Of a stretch of 13,525 nt of DNA, positions 1-7,007 are shown piece by piece. Positions within the stretch are counted from its first letter, which is position 1. Every line of letters starts with the position of its first letter. The notes under the pieces were generated by a model. That model was not told where the DNA came from, searched no databases, and worked only from the letters and a program-made list of their open reading frames with translations. The DNA is from Mollicutes bacterium (lineage in GTDB: Bacteria > Bacillota_I > Bacilli_A > Izemoplasmatales > Izemoplasmataceae), in the NCBI GenBank assembly GCA_003559585.1, contig PWKX01000190.1, positions 1 through 13,525 on the forward strand, in the 5' to 3' direction. Made by a program: the position numbers and the translations under genes.

Positions 1-560
1 AAAATTGGATCAAGTAAGATGTTAACCCCGGCCCCTATCAATAAAGACCACATCGCAATGTTGGCTCGTCCTTCCGCCCTTGTTAAATTGTTAAGCACAA
101 TTGATAAAGAAAACGGCGTTAAGCCAATTAAAATGTAAAACGTGTAGTCTCTAGCAAAATCAATGTTGGATGATGTGGCTCCAAATAAATTTAACAGGGG
201 GTCTAAAAAAATCAATCCTAGGATACTAATGATTAGCGACAAGACCAAATTAAACAACAACGCGGTATTAACCACACGTCGCATCGCTTCTTTATCGCCC
301 CGACCATATGCCCTTGAGAAAATCGATGAACTTCCAATCCCAATCATTAACCCAATAGCCATGACAATCATTTGGATTGGAAATGCGATCGATAGTGCCC
401 CAATGGCAATTTCGCCATCCTGCCAAGATACAAAGACGGTATCTATAAAATTATAAAACGCATTGGCAAGCATGGCAATGGTTGCTGGAATTGACATTTT
501 TATCAACAGCTTCTTAACATTCATGTTGCCAAGCAATTCGCTTCTTTCATCTTTAACCAT
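1..560 (-). CDS. MATE-family multidrug efflux transporter, 3' end outside window
   Basis: A reading frame starts at ATG 560 and stays open for 186 codons to the left edge, so only the N-terminal part is present. The protein is hydrophobic, with about five predicted membrane helices at roughly residues 17-44, 51-78, 96-119, 139-160 and 168-186. MATE-type features include the small-residue run GLMIGIGSSS (70-79) followed by SRAYGRGD (82-89), and LNNLTRAEGR (156-165) followed by a helix ending in NILLDPI. MATE proteins export cationic drugs or metabolites across the membrane using a Na+ or H+ gradient; the substrate here cannot be predicted. A GGAG Shine-Dalgarno (572-569) sits 8 bases before the ATG. 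An extended -10 box lies just upstream, so the gene probably has its own promoter although it follows the unrecognised gene by only 55 bases. NorM, DinF and MepA-like subgroups cannot be separated from this fragment. Confidence 0.88.
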   Translation of the reverse strand, partial: MVKDERSELLGNMNVKKLLIKMSIPATIAMLANAFYNFIDTVFVSWQDGEIAIGALSIAFPIQMIVMAIGLMIGIGSSSIFSRAYGRGDKEAMRRVVNTALLFNLVLSLIISILGLIFLDPLLNLFGATSSNIDFARDYTFYILIGLTPFSLSIVLNNLTRAEGRANIAMWSLLIGAGVNILLDPI

Positions 561-578
561 TTCAATCACTCCAAAAAC

Positions 579-587
579 ATTATAGCA
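579..587 (-). promoter_or_regulatory. Extended -10 promoter for the MATE transporter gene
   Basis: On the minus strand the sequence reads TGCTATAAT, a perfect extended -10 element (TGn plus TATAAT at 584-579). No good -35 hexamer is seen 16-18 bases upstream, as is tolerated with an extended -10. Transcription would begin near 572, giving a leader of only about a dozen bases that starts at or within the Shine-Dalgarno. The very short leader is the main doubt. Confidence 0.5.
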
Positions 588-615
588 TTTTTTAGAGTGT
601 TTTATTCAGTTTGAA

Positions 616-1845
616 TCACAGTTTTTTAACGGGGCTCATAATGTCGAATTGTAGTTGTTTAAAATCATGCACTGCTTTATACCGTCTACGATTAACCGCA
701 TCGCCAATGACTCTGTCTTCAAAACGGGAAATCCAGTCTAGCCGTTTACATTTAATAGCCAAAGGAAGCAGCAATGTTTTAACCACGTTTAACATAGCAA
801 GCTCATCTTGACGGCGATAATCAAACAAGGTTTTTTCTAACATAAACGGCTTACCAGCTTCTTGAAACAAAGGCGCCAATACCTCATCATGCTTTTGTTC
901 AATAGAGAACTTTAACAAAACACGGTAAAAATGATAGTCTTTATATCCTTGTTTGACTTGTTCGATCATGCCTTCATCTAGTGGCAAATCTGCCAATTCA
1001 TGATAACGCACCACCAAATGGGCCACCAAACTGATTAATGGGCGAGGAAACTCATTTAAATTGAGATGTTCAACCCATTTAAACGTCGAGAGATTGGTGT
1101 GGTCTATTTGGTTAATCGCACTTAAATATTTAAATTCTTGATACCGAATATAAGCTGCATTAAAGTTAGCCACCGACAACACTTGCTGGTCTTCATTTGA
1201 AATCACATGATCAATATTAAAAGATAACTTAACTTTTATTTTTAGTTGTGTGATTAAAGCATGTACCAAGGGATGTTGATGTTGAAGTGGTTTGATTAAT
1301 TTCAAGCATGCAACGCACTCATCGTATGCTAGTTGTTGATAGGCGATGTATGCTTTTAAATAAAAGTACGCCAGTGTCATGGCGTGGTCTAAATATTTTA
1401 ATGACCGTTCTAAAATATAACATTTTCTCTCGGCTGCCGCCCAATCTTCTACCAGCACATCCTTAAACAACCCATAAAAAGATCGCAAAAAATATAATTG
1501 TCCCTTTATTTGCAATAAGGATTGATCCAAGGTTTTTAAATCGTAAAAATAATAAGCCGTGAGCACGTTAGATAAAAACGTGTCATCATGATAGTGAGAT
1601 TCGATAACATTAAAACCATCATTATACCCTTGTTTGGCTTCGTTAATGGTATAAGCGTTTAATGTTTCGTGTAGATTTGGATTATAGTTCAACAACATAT
1701 CTTGCTGGTTCCATTTCCCCCATAAACCTTTCTTATGTCTTAAATCTTTCGATAAATCTGATAAACATGGTTGCTTTGCTGCTTGTGATTGCACCTGTTT
1801 AACCTGAATCATTTTCTCATACATTTTGTATCTTTTTTCTTTCAT
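616..1845 (-). CDS. Unrecognised 409-residue helical (TPR-like) soluble protein
   Basis: I do not recognise this gene. The start ATG at 1845 has an excellent Shine-Dalgarno (AGGAGG, 8 bases before it), and the frame ends in TGA. The product has no signal peptide or membrane segment. The first ~25 residues are Lys/Gln-rich and basic. The rest looks almost entirely alpha-helical with regularly spaced aromatic and small residues. The stretch at about 155-184 (AYFYLKAYIAYQQ, then YDECVACLKLI) resembles a tetratricopeptide helix pair. The tail around 384-391 is basic (VNRRRYKA). The helical-repeat architecture recalls Rap/PlcR/AimR-type regulators or other TPR scaffolds, but there is no convincing helix-turn-helix and no small peptide gene in the 55 bases downstream, so a peptide-receptor role is only speculation. 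It lies after the nth terminator and before a separately promoted MATE gene, so it is probably monocistronic. A weak -10 (TAGAAT, 1887-1882) lies upstream. Base composition resembles its neighbours. Confidence 0.85.
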   Translation of the reverse strand: MKEKRYKMYEKMIQVKQVQSQAAKQPCLSDLSKDLRHKKGLWGKWNQQDMLLNYNPNLHETLNAYTINEAKQGYNDGFNVIESHYHDDTFLSNVLTAYYFYDLKTLDQSLLQIKGQLYFLRSFYGLFKDVLVEDWAAAERKCYILERSLKYLDHAMTLAYFYLKAYIAYQQLAYDECVACLKLIKPLQHQHPLVHALITQLKIKVKLSFNIDHVISNEDQQVLSVANFNAAYIRYQEFKYLSAINQIDHTNLSTFKWVEHLNLNEFPRPLISLVAHLVVRYHELADLPLDEGMIEQVKQGYKDYHFYRVLLKFSIEQKHDEVLAPLFQEAGKPFMLEKTLFDYRRQDELAMLNVVKTLLLPLAIKCKRLDWISRFEDRVIGDAVNRRRYKAVHDFKQLQFDIMSPVKKL

Positions 1846-1950
1846 GTTGACATCCTCCTATTATGTTGATTAAACATACCTATTCTAAAAAAATATCAAA
1901 TAAATAAAAGGGGTATACTAAATAAATTGCAGTTAAAAAGTTTGTGATAC
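1846..1950 (-). promoter_or_regulatory. Leader/promoter region of the 409-residue gene
   Basis: This very AT-rich stretch between the nth terminator and the 409-residue gene must contain that gene's promoter. The best -10 candidate on the minus strand is TAGAAT (1887-1882); another is TATACC near 1917-1912. Neither has a convincing -35 at the right distance. The AGGAGG Shine-Dalgarno lies at 1859-1854. No small ORF, hairpin or riboswitch-like fold was recognised. Confidence 0.35.
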
Positions 1951-1979
1951 AAAAAAAAGACACGCTAAGGTGTCTTTTT
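1951..1979 (-). terminator. Intrinsic terminator after nth
   Basis: Perfect 10-bp inverted repeat, AAAAAGACAC (1954-1963) with GTGTCTTTTT (1970-1979), around a 6-base loop. Read on the minus strand the stem is followed by a run of eight T (1958-1951). It lies 11 bases after the nth stop codon and closes the plsX-rnc-dnaD-nth gene run. Confidence 0.88.
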
Positions 1980-1990
1980 GGTCAATAGAG

Positions 1991-2614
1991 CTATATGTTC
2001 GGATAACGACATAGTGATTTTAATGGGCATTCATGGCACTTTGGGTTTTTTGCTTTACAGTGGTAACGGCCAAAGAATATCATTTGGTGATGGATTTTAG
2101 ACCATTTATCTTTAGGGATTTTGCGCATGAGTTTTTCTTCAACTTTTTTAGTAGAATCCGGATTGTATGCCAGTTTCAATCGTTTCGATACACGCTCAAC
2201 ATGTGTATCAACCGCAATTCTTGGCACATCAAACCAAACACTTAACACGACGTTAGCGGTTTTTCTACCAACCCCAGGTAGCGATTCTAAAGCCGCTTGC
2301 GACTTAGGAACTTCGCCGTTAAAAGACGTTTTTAAAACATATAAGGTTTTTTGTAGATTTCTAGCTTTGTTTTTATATAAACCGATTTGTCTTAAATCTT
2401 GTTCTAAGGTGGAAAGTGACACCATTAAATAATCATCAATGGTTTGGTATTTTTTAAATAATGTGCCCGTGAGTTTATTCACCGATGCGTCTGTGGTTTG
2501 TGCGCTTAACATCACCGCAATTAACAGTTCAAGTGCGTTGGTGTGATTAAGTTCACACTCAGCGTGCGGGAACATATCATCGAAGACGCGCATGATGCTG
2601 TCTACTCTTCCCAT
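1991..2614 (-). CDS. nth: Endonuclease III (DNA glycosylase / AP lyase)
   Basis: Base-excision repair enzyme that removes oxidised pyrimidines and cleaves the abasic site by beta-elimination. At 207 residues it matches the usual family length. The helix-hairpin-helix reads LPGVGRKTA (112-120) with the catalytic lysine at 118. The catalytic aspartate is D136 in IAVDTHV. The C-terminal [4Fe-4S] loop is complete: C186, C193, C196 and C202, with the standard C-X6-C-X2-C-X5-C spacing. The N-terminal ELLIAVMLSAQTTD (29-42) is also typical. The start at ATG 2614 is supported by AAGGAG 11 bases upstream. It overlaps the end of dnaD by 13 bases, so translation is probably coupled. dnaD-nth adjacency is common in Firmicutes. 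The frame ends with TAG, immediately before a terminator. Confidence 0.97.
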   Translation of the reverse strand: MGRVDSIMRVFDDMFPHAECELNHTNALELLIAVMLSAQTTDASVNKLTGTLFKKYQTIDDYLMVSLSTLEQDLRQIGLYKNKARNLQKTLYVLKTSFNGEVPKSQAALESLPGVGRKTANVVLSVWFDVPRIAVDTHVERVSKRLKLAYNPDSTKKVEEKLMRKIPKDKWSKIHHQMIFFGRYHCKAKNPKCHECPLKSLCRYPNI

Positions 2615-3225
2615 AGTTTATGAAACTCCTTCAAAGCCTCTTTATTGGACGGTGTTGTCTTGCCAATGTTTTTCATCTGATTGACCAATTGACGATCGAT
2701 TTGACGCATGGATGGGTATTTGTTTTCAAAGGTTTTATAGGTAGCTTCTTTAATCATTTCAAACGCATAACCTTCATCATGTACCCAGTGATGAATGGTT
2801 TCAAAGTCCAATTGTGATAGTGGTTTGTTAAACATGCCTTCTAAAAAGTCAACAATCTGTCCGACCACATCATCGTTTTGTGATTGTTTTTCTTTGGTTA
2901 AATATTGAACGACTTTCACCATAAAATAATCAACGTTAAAGGTTTCGGTTTCTTTTCCGTCTTCATCCTCAAACAAATGAATGGTTAAGTAGCCTTTAGA
3001 AACGAGATTGTTCAAGACTGTTTCGGTTTCTTTTGGTGACATAGAGACCCATTTTGCAAACATTTTCGGTTTAATGATTTGTTGTTTTTCTTGTAGAAGT
3101 TTATGTAGTTTGATTAGTGTAATGGCTTCTGTTTCTTTTAAGTCAAACTTATGATAATACTTTAAAACCAAAGCCTTGAAATCAAGGATATCTTCAGCGA
3201 TTAATGTTTTAAGTATTTGATGCAT
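2602..3225 (-). CDS. dnaD: DnaD-family replication initiation / primosome protein
   Basis: DnaD helps remodel the origin and load the replicative helicase in low-GC Gram-positives. The 207-residue protein has the two-part layout of the family. Residues ~1-85 form an N-terminal winged-helix oligomerisation domain (for example TLIKLHKLL at 36-44 and ETVLNNLVSKGYL at 68-80). Residues ~122-188 form a C-terminal DnaB_2/DnaD-type helical domain (FLEGMFNKPLSQLDFETIHHW at 127-147, split by the usual Pro; then EMIKEATYKTF). A charged linker separates the two. The C-terminal Tyr-Ile-Trp DNA-binding motif appears degenerate (QIDRQLVNQM, 175-184). The start at ATG 3225 follows AAGGA and lies 14 bases after the rnc stop. 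The downstream nth gene overlaps its end. The identification rests on domain layout and on adjacency to nth rather than on a single diagnostic motif. Confidence 0.88.
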   Translation of the reverse strand: MHQILKTLIAEDILDFKALVLKYYHKFDLKETEAITLIKLHKLLQEKQQIIKPKMFAKWVSMSPKETETVLNNLVSKGYLTIHLFEDEDGKETETFNVDYFMVKVVQYLTKEKQSQNDDVVGQIVDFLEGMFNKPLSQLDFETIHHWVHDEGYAFEMIKEATYKTFENKYPSMRQIDRQLVNQMKNIGKTTPSNKEALKEFHKLWEE

Positions 3226-3239
3226 CGGTATCCACTTCC

Positions 3240-3929
3240 TTAAAACTTCATACTTTTTCTTGCTAGTTTTTTAAGTGCGATTTCTGCGGCGTGCTGTTCA
3301 GCGGTTTTTTTACTTTTTCCTATGCCTTCGCCCATTAATATATCATCCATATAGACACGGATTGTAAATATTTTATTATGGGAAGGCCCGCGTTCATCAA
3401 CCACTTTATATGTGAGTTGACGCTTATCTGATTGGATTAGTTCTTGTAAATGACTTTTGAAGTCAATAAAATTAGCCTCTTCATCTTGTTCTACAAATGG
3501 ATACACAACTTTCTTAACGACTTTGTAGCATTCATCGAGGCCCTTGTCTAAAAAGATTGCTCCGATGAATGCTTCAAAGGCGTCTGCCAATAAAGCACCA
3601 CGTTGTCTACCGTTGTTTTTTTCTTCTCCGTGACCTAAGCGTAAATATTCACCTAAATCACAAGCTTTGGCATATTCAATTAAAGCTGCCTCACATACGT
3701 ATTTGGCTCTACGTTTGGTTAAGTCACCTTCATTGTAGTGCTTGTCTTCTTTATATAAGTACTCTGCCATCAACACATCTAAAACCGCATCACCTACAAA
3801 CTCTAGGCGTTCATTCGATTCTGTGTTCTTTTCATTGGCATATGAGGAATGCGTTAACGCTGTTTTAAGTAATTGTCTGTTTTTGAAACTTAAACCAAAA
3901 TACTGTTCTAACTTTTGATCATTGCGCAT
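3240..3929 (-). CDS. rnc: Ribonuclease III
   Basis: Double-strand-specific endoribonuclease that processes 30S rRNA precursor and structured mRNAs. From ATG 3929 the product is 229 residues. The catalytic domain carries NERLEFVGDAVL (39-50), a slight variant of the NERLEFLGDSVL signature. The expected metal ligands are E43 and D47 there, and D116 and E119 in LLADAFEAFIGA. A dsRNA-binding domain spans about 155-225 and ends in KKTAEQHAAEIALKKL (207-222). An upstream in-frame ATG at 3950 is open, but the ATG at 3929 has a GGAGG 9 bases before it and gives the usual N-terminus, so it is preferred. With this start the gene overlaps the plsX end by 11 bases. In Bacillus, fabD, fabG and acpP lie between plsX and rnc; here they are absent. 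Confidence 0.97.
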   Translation of the reverse strand: MRNDQKLEQYFGLSFKNRQLLKTALTHSSYANEKNTESNERLEFVGDAVLDVLMAEYLYKEDKHYNEGDLTKRRAKYVCEAALIEYAKACDLGEYLRLGHGEEKNNGRQRGALLADAFEAFIGAIFLDKGLDECYKVVKKVVYPFVEQDEEANFIDFKSHLQELIQSDKRQLTYKVVDERGPSHNKIFTIRVYMDDILMGEGIGKSKKTAEQHAAEIALKKLARKSMKF

Positions 3930-4929
3930 CTTGTTTTGCCTCCGTTTCAATGATAGCAGTCACTTTCCCAATGACATCTTGACGCACCACATGCGCGGCT
4001 TGTTTAATGCCGTTGTAAAAGCCGTTGGCTTTCGAAGCCCCTTGTGCTTTAATCACCACACCTTTAAGTCCGTAAATCATGGCGCCACCAATTTCATCAG
4101 GTGCCATCCGTTTTTTTAATCTTTTTAAATTTTTAATAGATAATAATAAGCCGAGTTTCCCAAACACACCACGTGATAATTCTTGTTTAAGCATGGTGCT
4201 CATGCCTTTGGCTGTCCCCTCAATGGTTTTCATGACAATATTAGCTGTAAAACCATCAGAAATCATAACATCCGCTGGCGGGTTTAAAATTGATTTAGGC
4301 TCAACATTACCGATAAAATTGATATGTTTGTTGGCTTTAAACAGGGCCGCTGCTTCTTGGTCTAAGGTTCTACCCTTTCCTTCTTCTGTGCCAATATTGA
4401 TTAAACCAACCTTTGGCTGAGCAATGCCTAACACTTCTTGTGCATAGATACTAGCAAAATAAGCTTGTTGTACCATAAACTCAGGTTTTATCTCTAAATT
4501 AGCCCCACTATCTAGTAAAATAAACTGCCCGCGATCTGTCGTGGGTAAAACAGGCGCAATCGCTGTGCGTTTAAATTGTTTCATTCGCCCCACTAAGATA
4601 TGAGCACCCGCAATTAAAGCTTGTGTGGCGCCACTAGAAACAACCGCATCGTTTTCTTTGGCTCTAACGCTTGATAAACTTTTAGCCATCGAACTGTTTC
4701 GGTTACTTCTAATGGCTCGAATCGGATCTTTTTCTCCCATATCAATCACACTGTCTGTGTGCACAATGTGAATGTTTGTGTCATCGGTTAAATACGATTT
4801 AATGATGTTCTCATCGCCATATAACGTGATTTCAATATCTGAAATATCTTTGACGGCTTTCATGGCACCTTCGATTTGTTCTTTTGGTGCGTAATCGCCA
4901 CCCATGGCATCTACTGCAATTTTAATCAT
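3919..4929 (-). CDS. plsX: Phosphate acyltransferase PlsX (acyl-ACP:phosphate)
   Basis: PlsX interconverts acyl-ACP and acyl-phosphate. The latter is the acyl donor used by the membrane enzyme PlsY to start phospholipid synthesis. From ATG 4929 the protein has 336 residues, a normal length. It begins MIKIAVDAMGGDYAP, the family hallmark. DPIRAIRSNRNSSM (68-81), LLDSGAN (138-144) and the later MISDGFTANIVMKTIEG are also typical. The usual SAGNTGAL segment is SSGATQAL here (98-105). The longer frame would start at GTG 4938, but that GTG is part of the Shine-Dalgarno (AGAGGTG) serving ATG 4929. A good extended -10 promoter lies upstream. No fapR precedes it and no fab or acp gene follows. It overlaps rnc by 11 bases and ends in TGA. 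Confidence 0.97.
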   Translation of the reverse strand: MIKIAVDAMGGDYAPKEQIEGAMKAVKDISDIEITLYGDENIIKSYLTDDTNIHIVHTDSVIDMGEKDPIRAIRSNRNSSMAKSLSSVRAKENDAVVSSGATQALIAGAHILVGRMKQFKRTAIAPVLPTTDRGQFILLDSGANLEIKPEFMVQQAYFASIYAQEVLGIAQPKVGLINIGTEEGKGRTLDQEAAALFKANKHINFIGNVEPKSILNPPADVMISDGFTANIVMKTIEGTAKGMSTMLKQELSRGVFGKLGLLLSIKNLKRLKKRMAPDEIGGAMIYGLKGVVIKAQGASKANGFYNGIKQAAHVVRQDVIGKVTAIIETEAKQDAQ

Positions 4930-4963
4930 ATGTAACACCTCTTTTTTTACTTGTAATAGCTAT

Positions 4964-4972
4964 ATTATAGCA
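4964..4972 (-). promoter_or_regulatory. Extended -10 promoter for plsX
   Basis: TGCTATAAT on the minus strand (TATAAT at 4969-4964) in the 73-base gap between recG and plsX. There is no strong -35. Transcription would start near 4957, leaving a leader of about 28 bases with the SD AGAGGTG. No sequence resembling the FapR operator was seen. This would be a start point for the plsX-rnc-dnaD-nth transcript. Confidence 0.72.
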
Positions 4973-5002
4973 CATCATGTCAGTTGATTGTTGAAATAAT
5001 CA

Positions 5003-6949
5003 TCATTGATGTTCATCGTGTTTACTTTGTTTCAACCAGCTCAAAGCATCCGCTTTCACAGACTTAAACATGCCCATATCACGTGTGATATCAACATGTT
5101 CAAAGGGCAAATAACCACTTTGCATGGTCCCTATCAAATCCCCGTGGCCACGTAGTTTTAAATCCATCTCACTTAATAAAAAGCCATCTTGTGTATCACA
5201 CATGGCTTGCATGCGTGGTTCACTTGTATCGGTTTGTTGGTAAACAAACACACATCGGCTTGGTTTGTTGTGTCTGCCAACTCTACCGCGTAATTGATGC
5301 AACTGAGCAAAACCAAACCGCTCAGCATGATAAACAATCATAAGTGTGGCACCCTTAATATCAACACCTACTTCAATGATTGTGGTGGTGATTAAAATGT
5401 CAATATCACCTAATTTAAAACTTTCAAGAATTTGTTGTTGTTTATTTTTATCCATTTGACCATGCAACAAAGCCACCTTTGAATCCTTGAAATACGTGGC
5501 GTATTGTTTATACAAGGATGTGGCGCTATGCTTAATTTGGTCACTGGCTTCAATCGTTGGTGACACCACAAACATCTGCGCGTTATCTTCCAAGGTGTTT
5601 TTAATGATATGTCTTAAGGTTTTCGTTGAACCAAGCGTGATGGCCTCGGTATCAACCGGTAGGCGTTCGGCTGGTTTTTCATCCAACACACTTTGGTCCA
5701 TATCACCAAAAACGATATGGGCTAGTGTCCTTGGAATCGGTGTGGCTGTCAAATAAAGACAATCAACATGTGAGCCTTTTTTCAATAAAGCCTCACGTTG
5801 ATTAACACCAAAGCGATGTTGTTCATCAATGATGACAAGTTTTAAGTTATGATACGTTACAGCGTGTGAAAATAGTTTGTGTGTCCCGATGATGAAGTCA
5901 GCTTGTCCACCATGAATAGCATCTAAGGCTGCTTGCTGTTCATGTTTGTCTTGTGATTGGCTTAAGTAAACCACTTTAATATTGGTCTTAGCGTAAAATT
6001 CACAGGCCTTATTGTAATGTTGTCTAGCAAGCAAGTCAGTAGGTGCCATCAATGCGACTTGTGTTTGTCTTAAAACCGCAATTGTCGCTGCCACAAGTGC
6101 CATCAACGTTTTCCCACTTCCAGTATCGCCTTGTAACATCCGGTTCATCAAACGCGGTTTATCTAAATCCGTTTTCAACTCGCTGATCACACGATTTTGT
6201 GCGGTTGTTAAGGTAAATGGCACTCGGTTTAATATCTCATGTAAAGCTGTTTCATTGTAGGGTGTTCTTTTAACAGACTTAGTTCTTAGTTGTTTCATGT
6301 TTAATAACTTCACATGAAATAAAAACATCTCTTCTAATTTTAACCGGCGCTTAATATGTTCATAATCATCCGCAGAAGTTGGTTGGTGTGCAATCTCTAT
6401 CATTCGTTTTTTTGAAATCAAATCGTGTTTAGTAATGAAAGAAATCGGCAAGGTCTCTTCAACATCGACCCCTGATAAATCGAGTGCATTTAAAATCATT
6501 TGATTGAGTGTTTTATCGGGTATGGCATCGATCCCATAAATGGGTTCATACCCCTCGTTAAAGTTGTCTTTTAAAAATACTTTAGTCGCTGTTATACTAA
6601 GTTTGTTTTGATTCAATTTTCCGTAGACCACAACGTTTGAGCCTTCATTTAACACACGTTTTAAATAGTGTTGATTAAATACAAAAACGCTATATTGCTC
6701 GCCTTCAATGATGACTTTCAAACTTAAGCGTGATAGATTTTTTCTAATAAAAAACACCGTGGGTTTTTGCACCACAACGCCAGCAACATGCACCTGCGTG
6801 TGGTCATTTAAGTCTGCCTTCTTAGAAATTAGCCGCTCATGATAGCCCTTAGGCATGGTATGAATCAATTCTTTAATGGTAAAAATACCAGCTTCATTTA
6901 AAGCCGATATGCGTTTAGGACCTATCCCTTTAACTATGTTTAAAGACAT
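5003..6949 (-). CDS. recG: ATP-dependent DNA helicase RecG
   Basis: RecG reverses stalled replication forks and branch-migrates Holliday junctions. The 648-residue product is slightly shorter than the ~680-690 of Bacillus and E. coli. The start at ATG 6949 follows AAGGGTGAT. It opens with a helix-hairpin-helix-like KGIGPKR (7-13), then an OB-fold wedge region (~45-125). The superfamily 2 helicase core follows: Walker A GDTGSGKT (274-281), motif Ia MAPTDLLARQH (301-311), DEQHRFG (375-381), LTATPIPRT (400-408) and QLRGRVGR (552-559). The RecG-specific region LRGHGDLIGTMQSG (599-612) completes it; the common form there is RGpGE. All essential helicase motifs look intact. A terminator hairpin sits only about 23 bases before the start codon, leaving little space for a promoter. 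It ends in TGA, 73 bases before plsX. Confidence 0.98.
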   Translation of the reverse strand: MSLNIVKGIGPKRISALNEAGIFTIKELIHTMPKGYHERLISKKADLNDHTQVHVAGVVVQKPTVFFIRKNLSRLSLKVIIEGEQYSVFVFNQHYLKRVLNEGSNVVVYGKLNQNKLSITATKVFLKDNFNEGYEPIYGIDAIPDKTLNQMILNALDLSGVDVEETLPISFITKHDLISKKRMIEIAHQPTSADDYEHIKRRLKLEEMFLFHVKLLNMKQLRTKSVKRTPYNETALHEILNRVPFTLTTAQNRVISELKTDLDKPRLMNRMLQGDTGSGKTLMALVAATIAVLRQTQVALMAPTDLLARQHYNKACEFYAKTNIKVVYLSQSQDKHEQQAALDAIHGGQADFIIGTHKLFSHAVTYHNLKLVIIDEQHRFGVNQREALLKKGSHVDCLYLTATPIPRTLAHIVFGDMDQSVLDEKPAERLPVDTEAITLGSTKTLRHIIKNTLEDNAQMFVVSPTIEASDQIKHSATSLYKQYATYFKDSKVALLHGQMDKNKQQQILESFKLGDIDILITTTIIEVGVDIKGATLMIVYHAERFGFAQLHQLRGRVGRHNKPSRCVFVYQQTDTSEPRMQAMCDTQDGFLLSEMDLKLRGHGDLIGTMQSGYLPFEHVDITRDMGMFKSVKADALSWLKQSKHDEHQ

Positions 6950-6972
6950 ATCATCACCCTTAAATCTGTTTT

Positions 6973-7000
6973 AAAAAAGAGCCGGAAAAATCCGGCTCTT
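6973..7000 (-). terminator. Intrinsic terminator between fakA and recG
   Basis: Perfect 10-bp stem, AAGAGCCGGA (6977-6986) with TCCGGCTCTT (6991-7000), and a 4-base loop. On the minus strand a T run follows (6978-6973). It begins 7 bases after the fakA stop and ends about 23 bases before recG. It is the most GC-rich hairpin in the window and should be an efficient terminator for fakA. Confidence 0.92.
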
Positions 7001-7007
7001 GCTTTTA

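Noticed and set aside
163..456. 97-codon plus-strand reading frame
   Set aside because: It lies antisense to the clear MATE-family coding frame and has no Shine-Dalgarno or recognisable product.
616..1845. AimR/Rap-type quorum receptor with a peptide gene
   Set aside because: The helical-repeat look is suggestive, but there is no clear helix-turn-helix and the 55-base downstream gap cannot hold a signal-peptide gene, so it is not called.
4079..4420. 113-codon plus-strand frame
   Set aside because: It lies antisense inside plsX, whose family motifs fix the coding frame; no supporting signals.
4930..5002. FapR operator in front of plsX
   Set aside because: The known palindrome (TTAGTACC and its mirror) was looked for and is absent; only a promoter and Shine-Dalgarno are seen.
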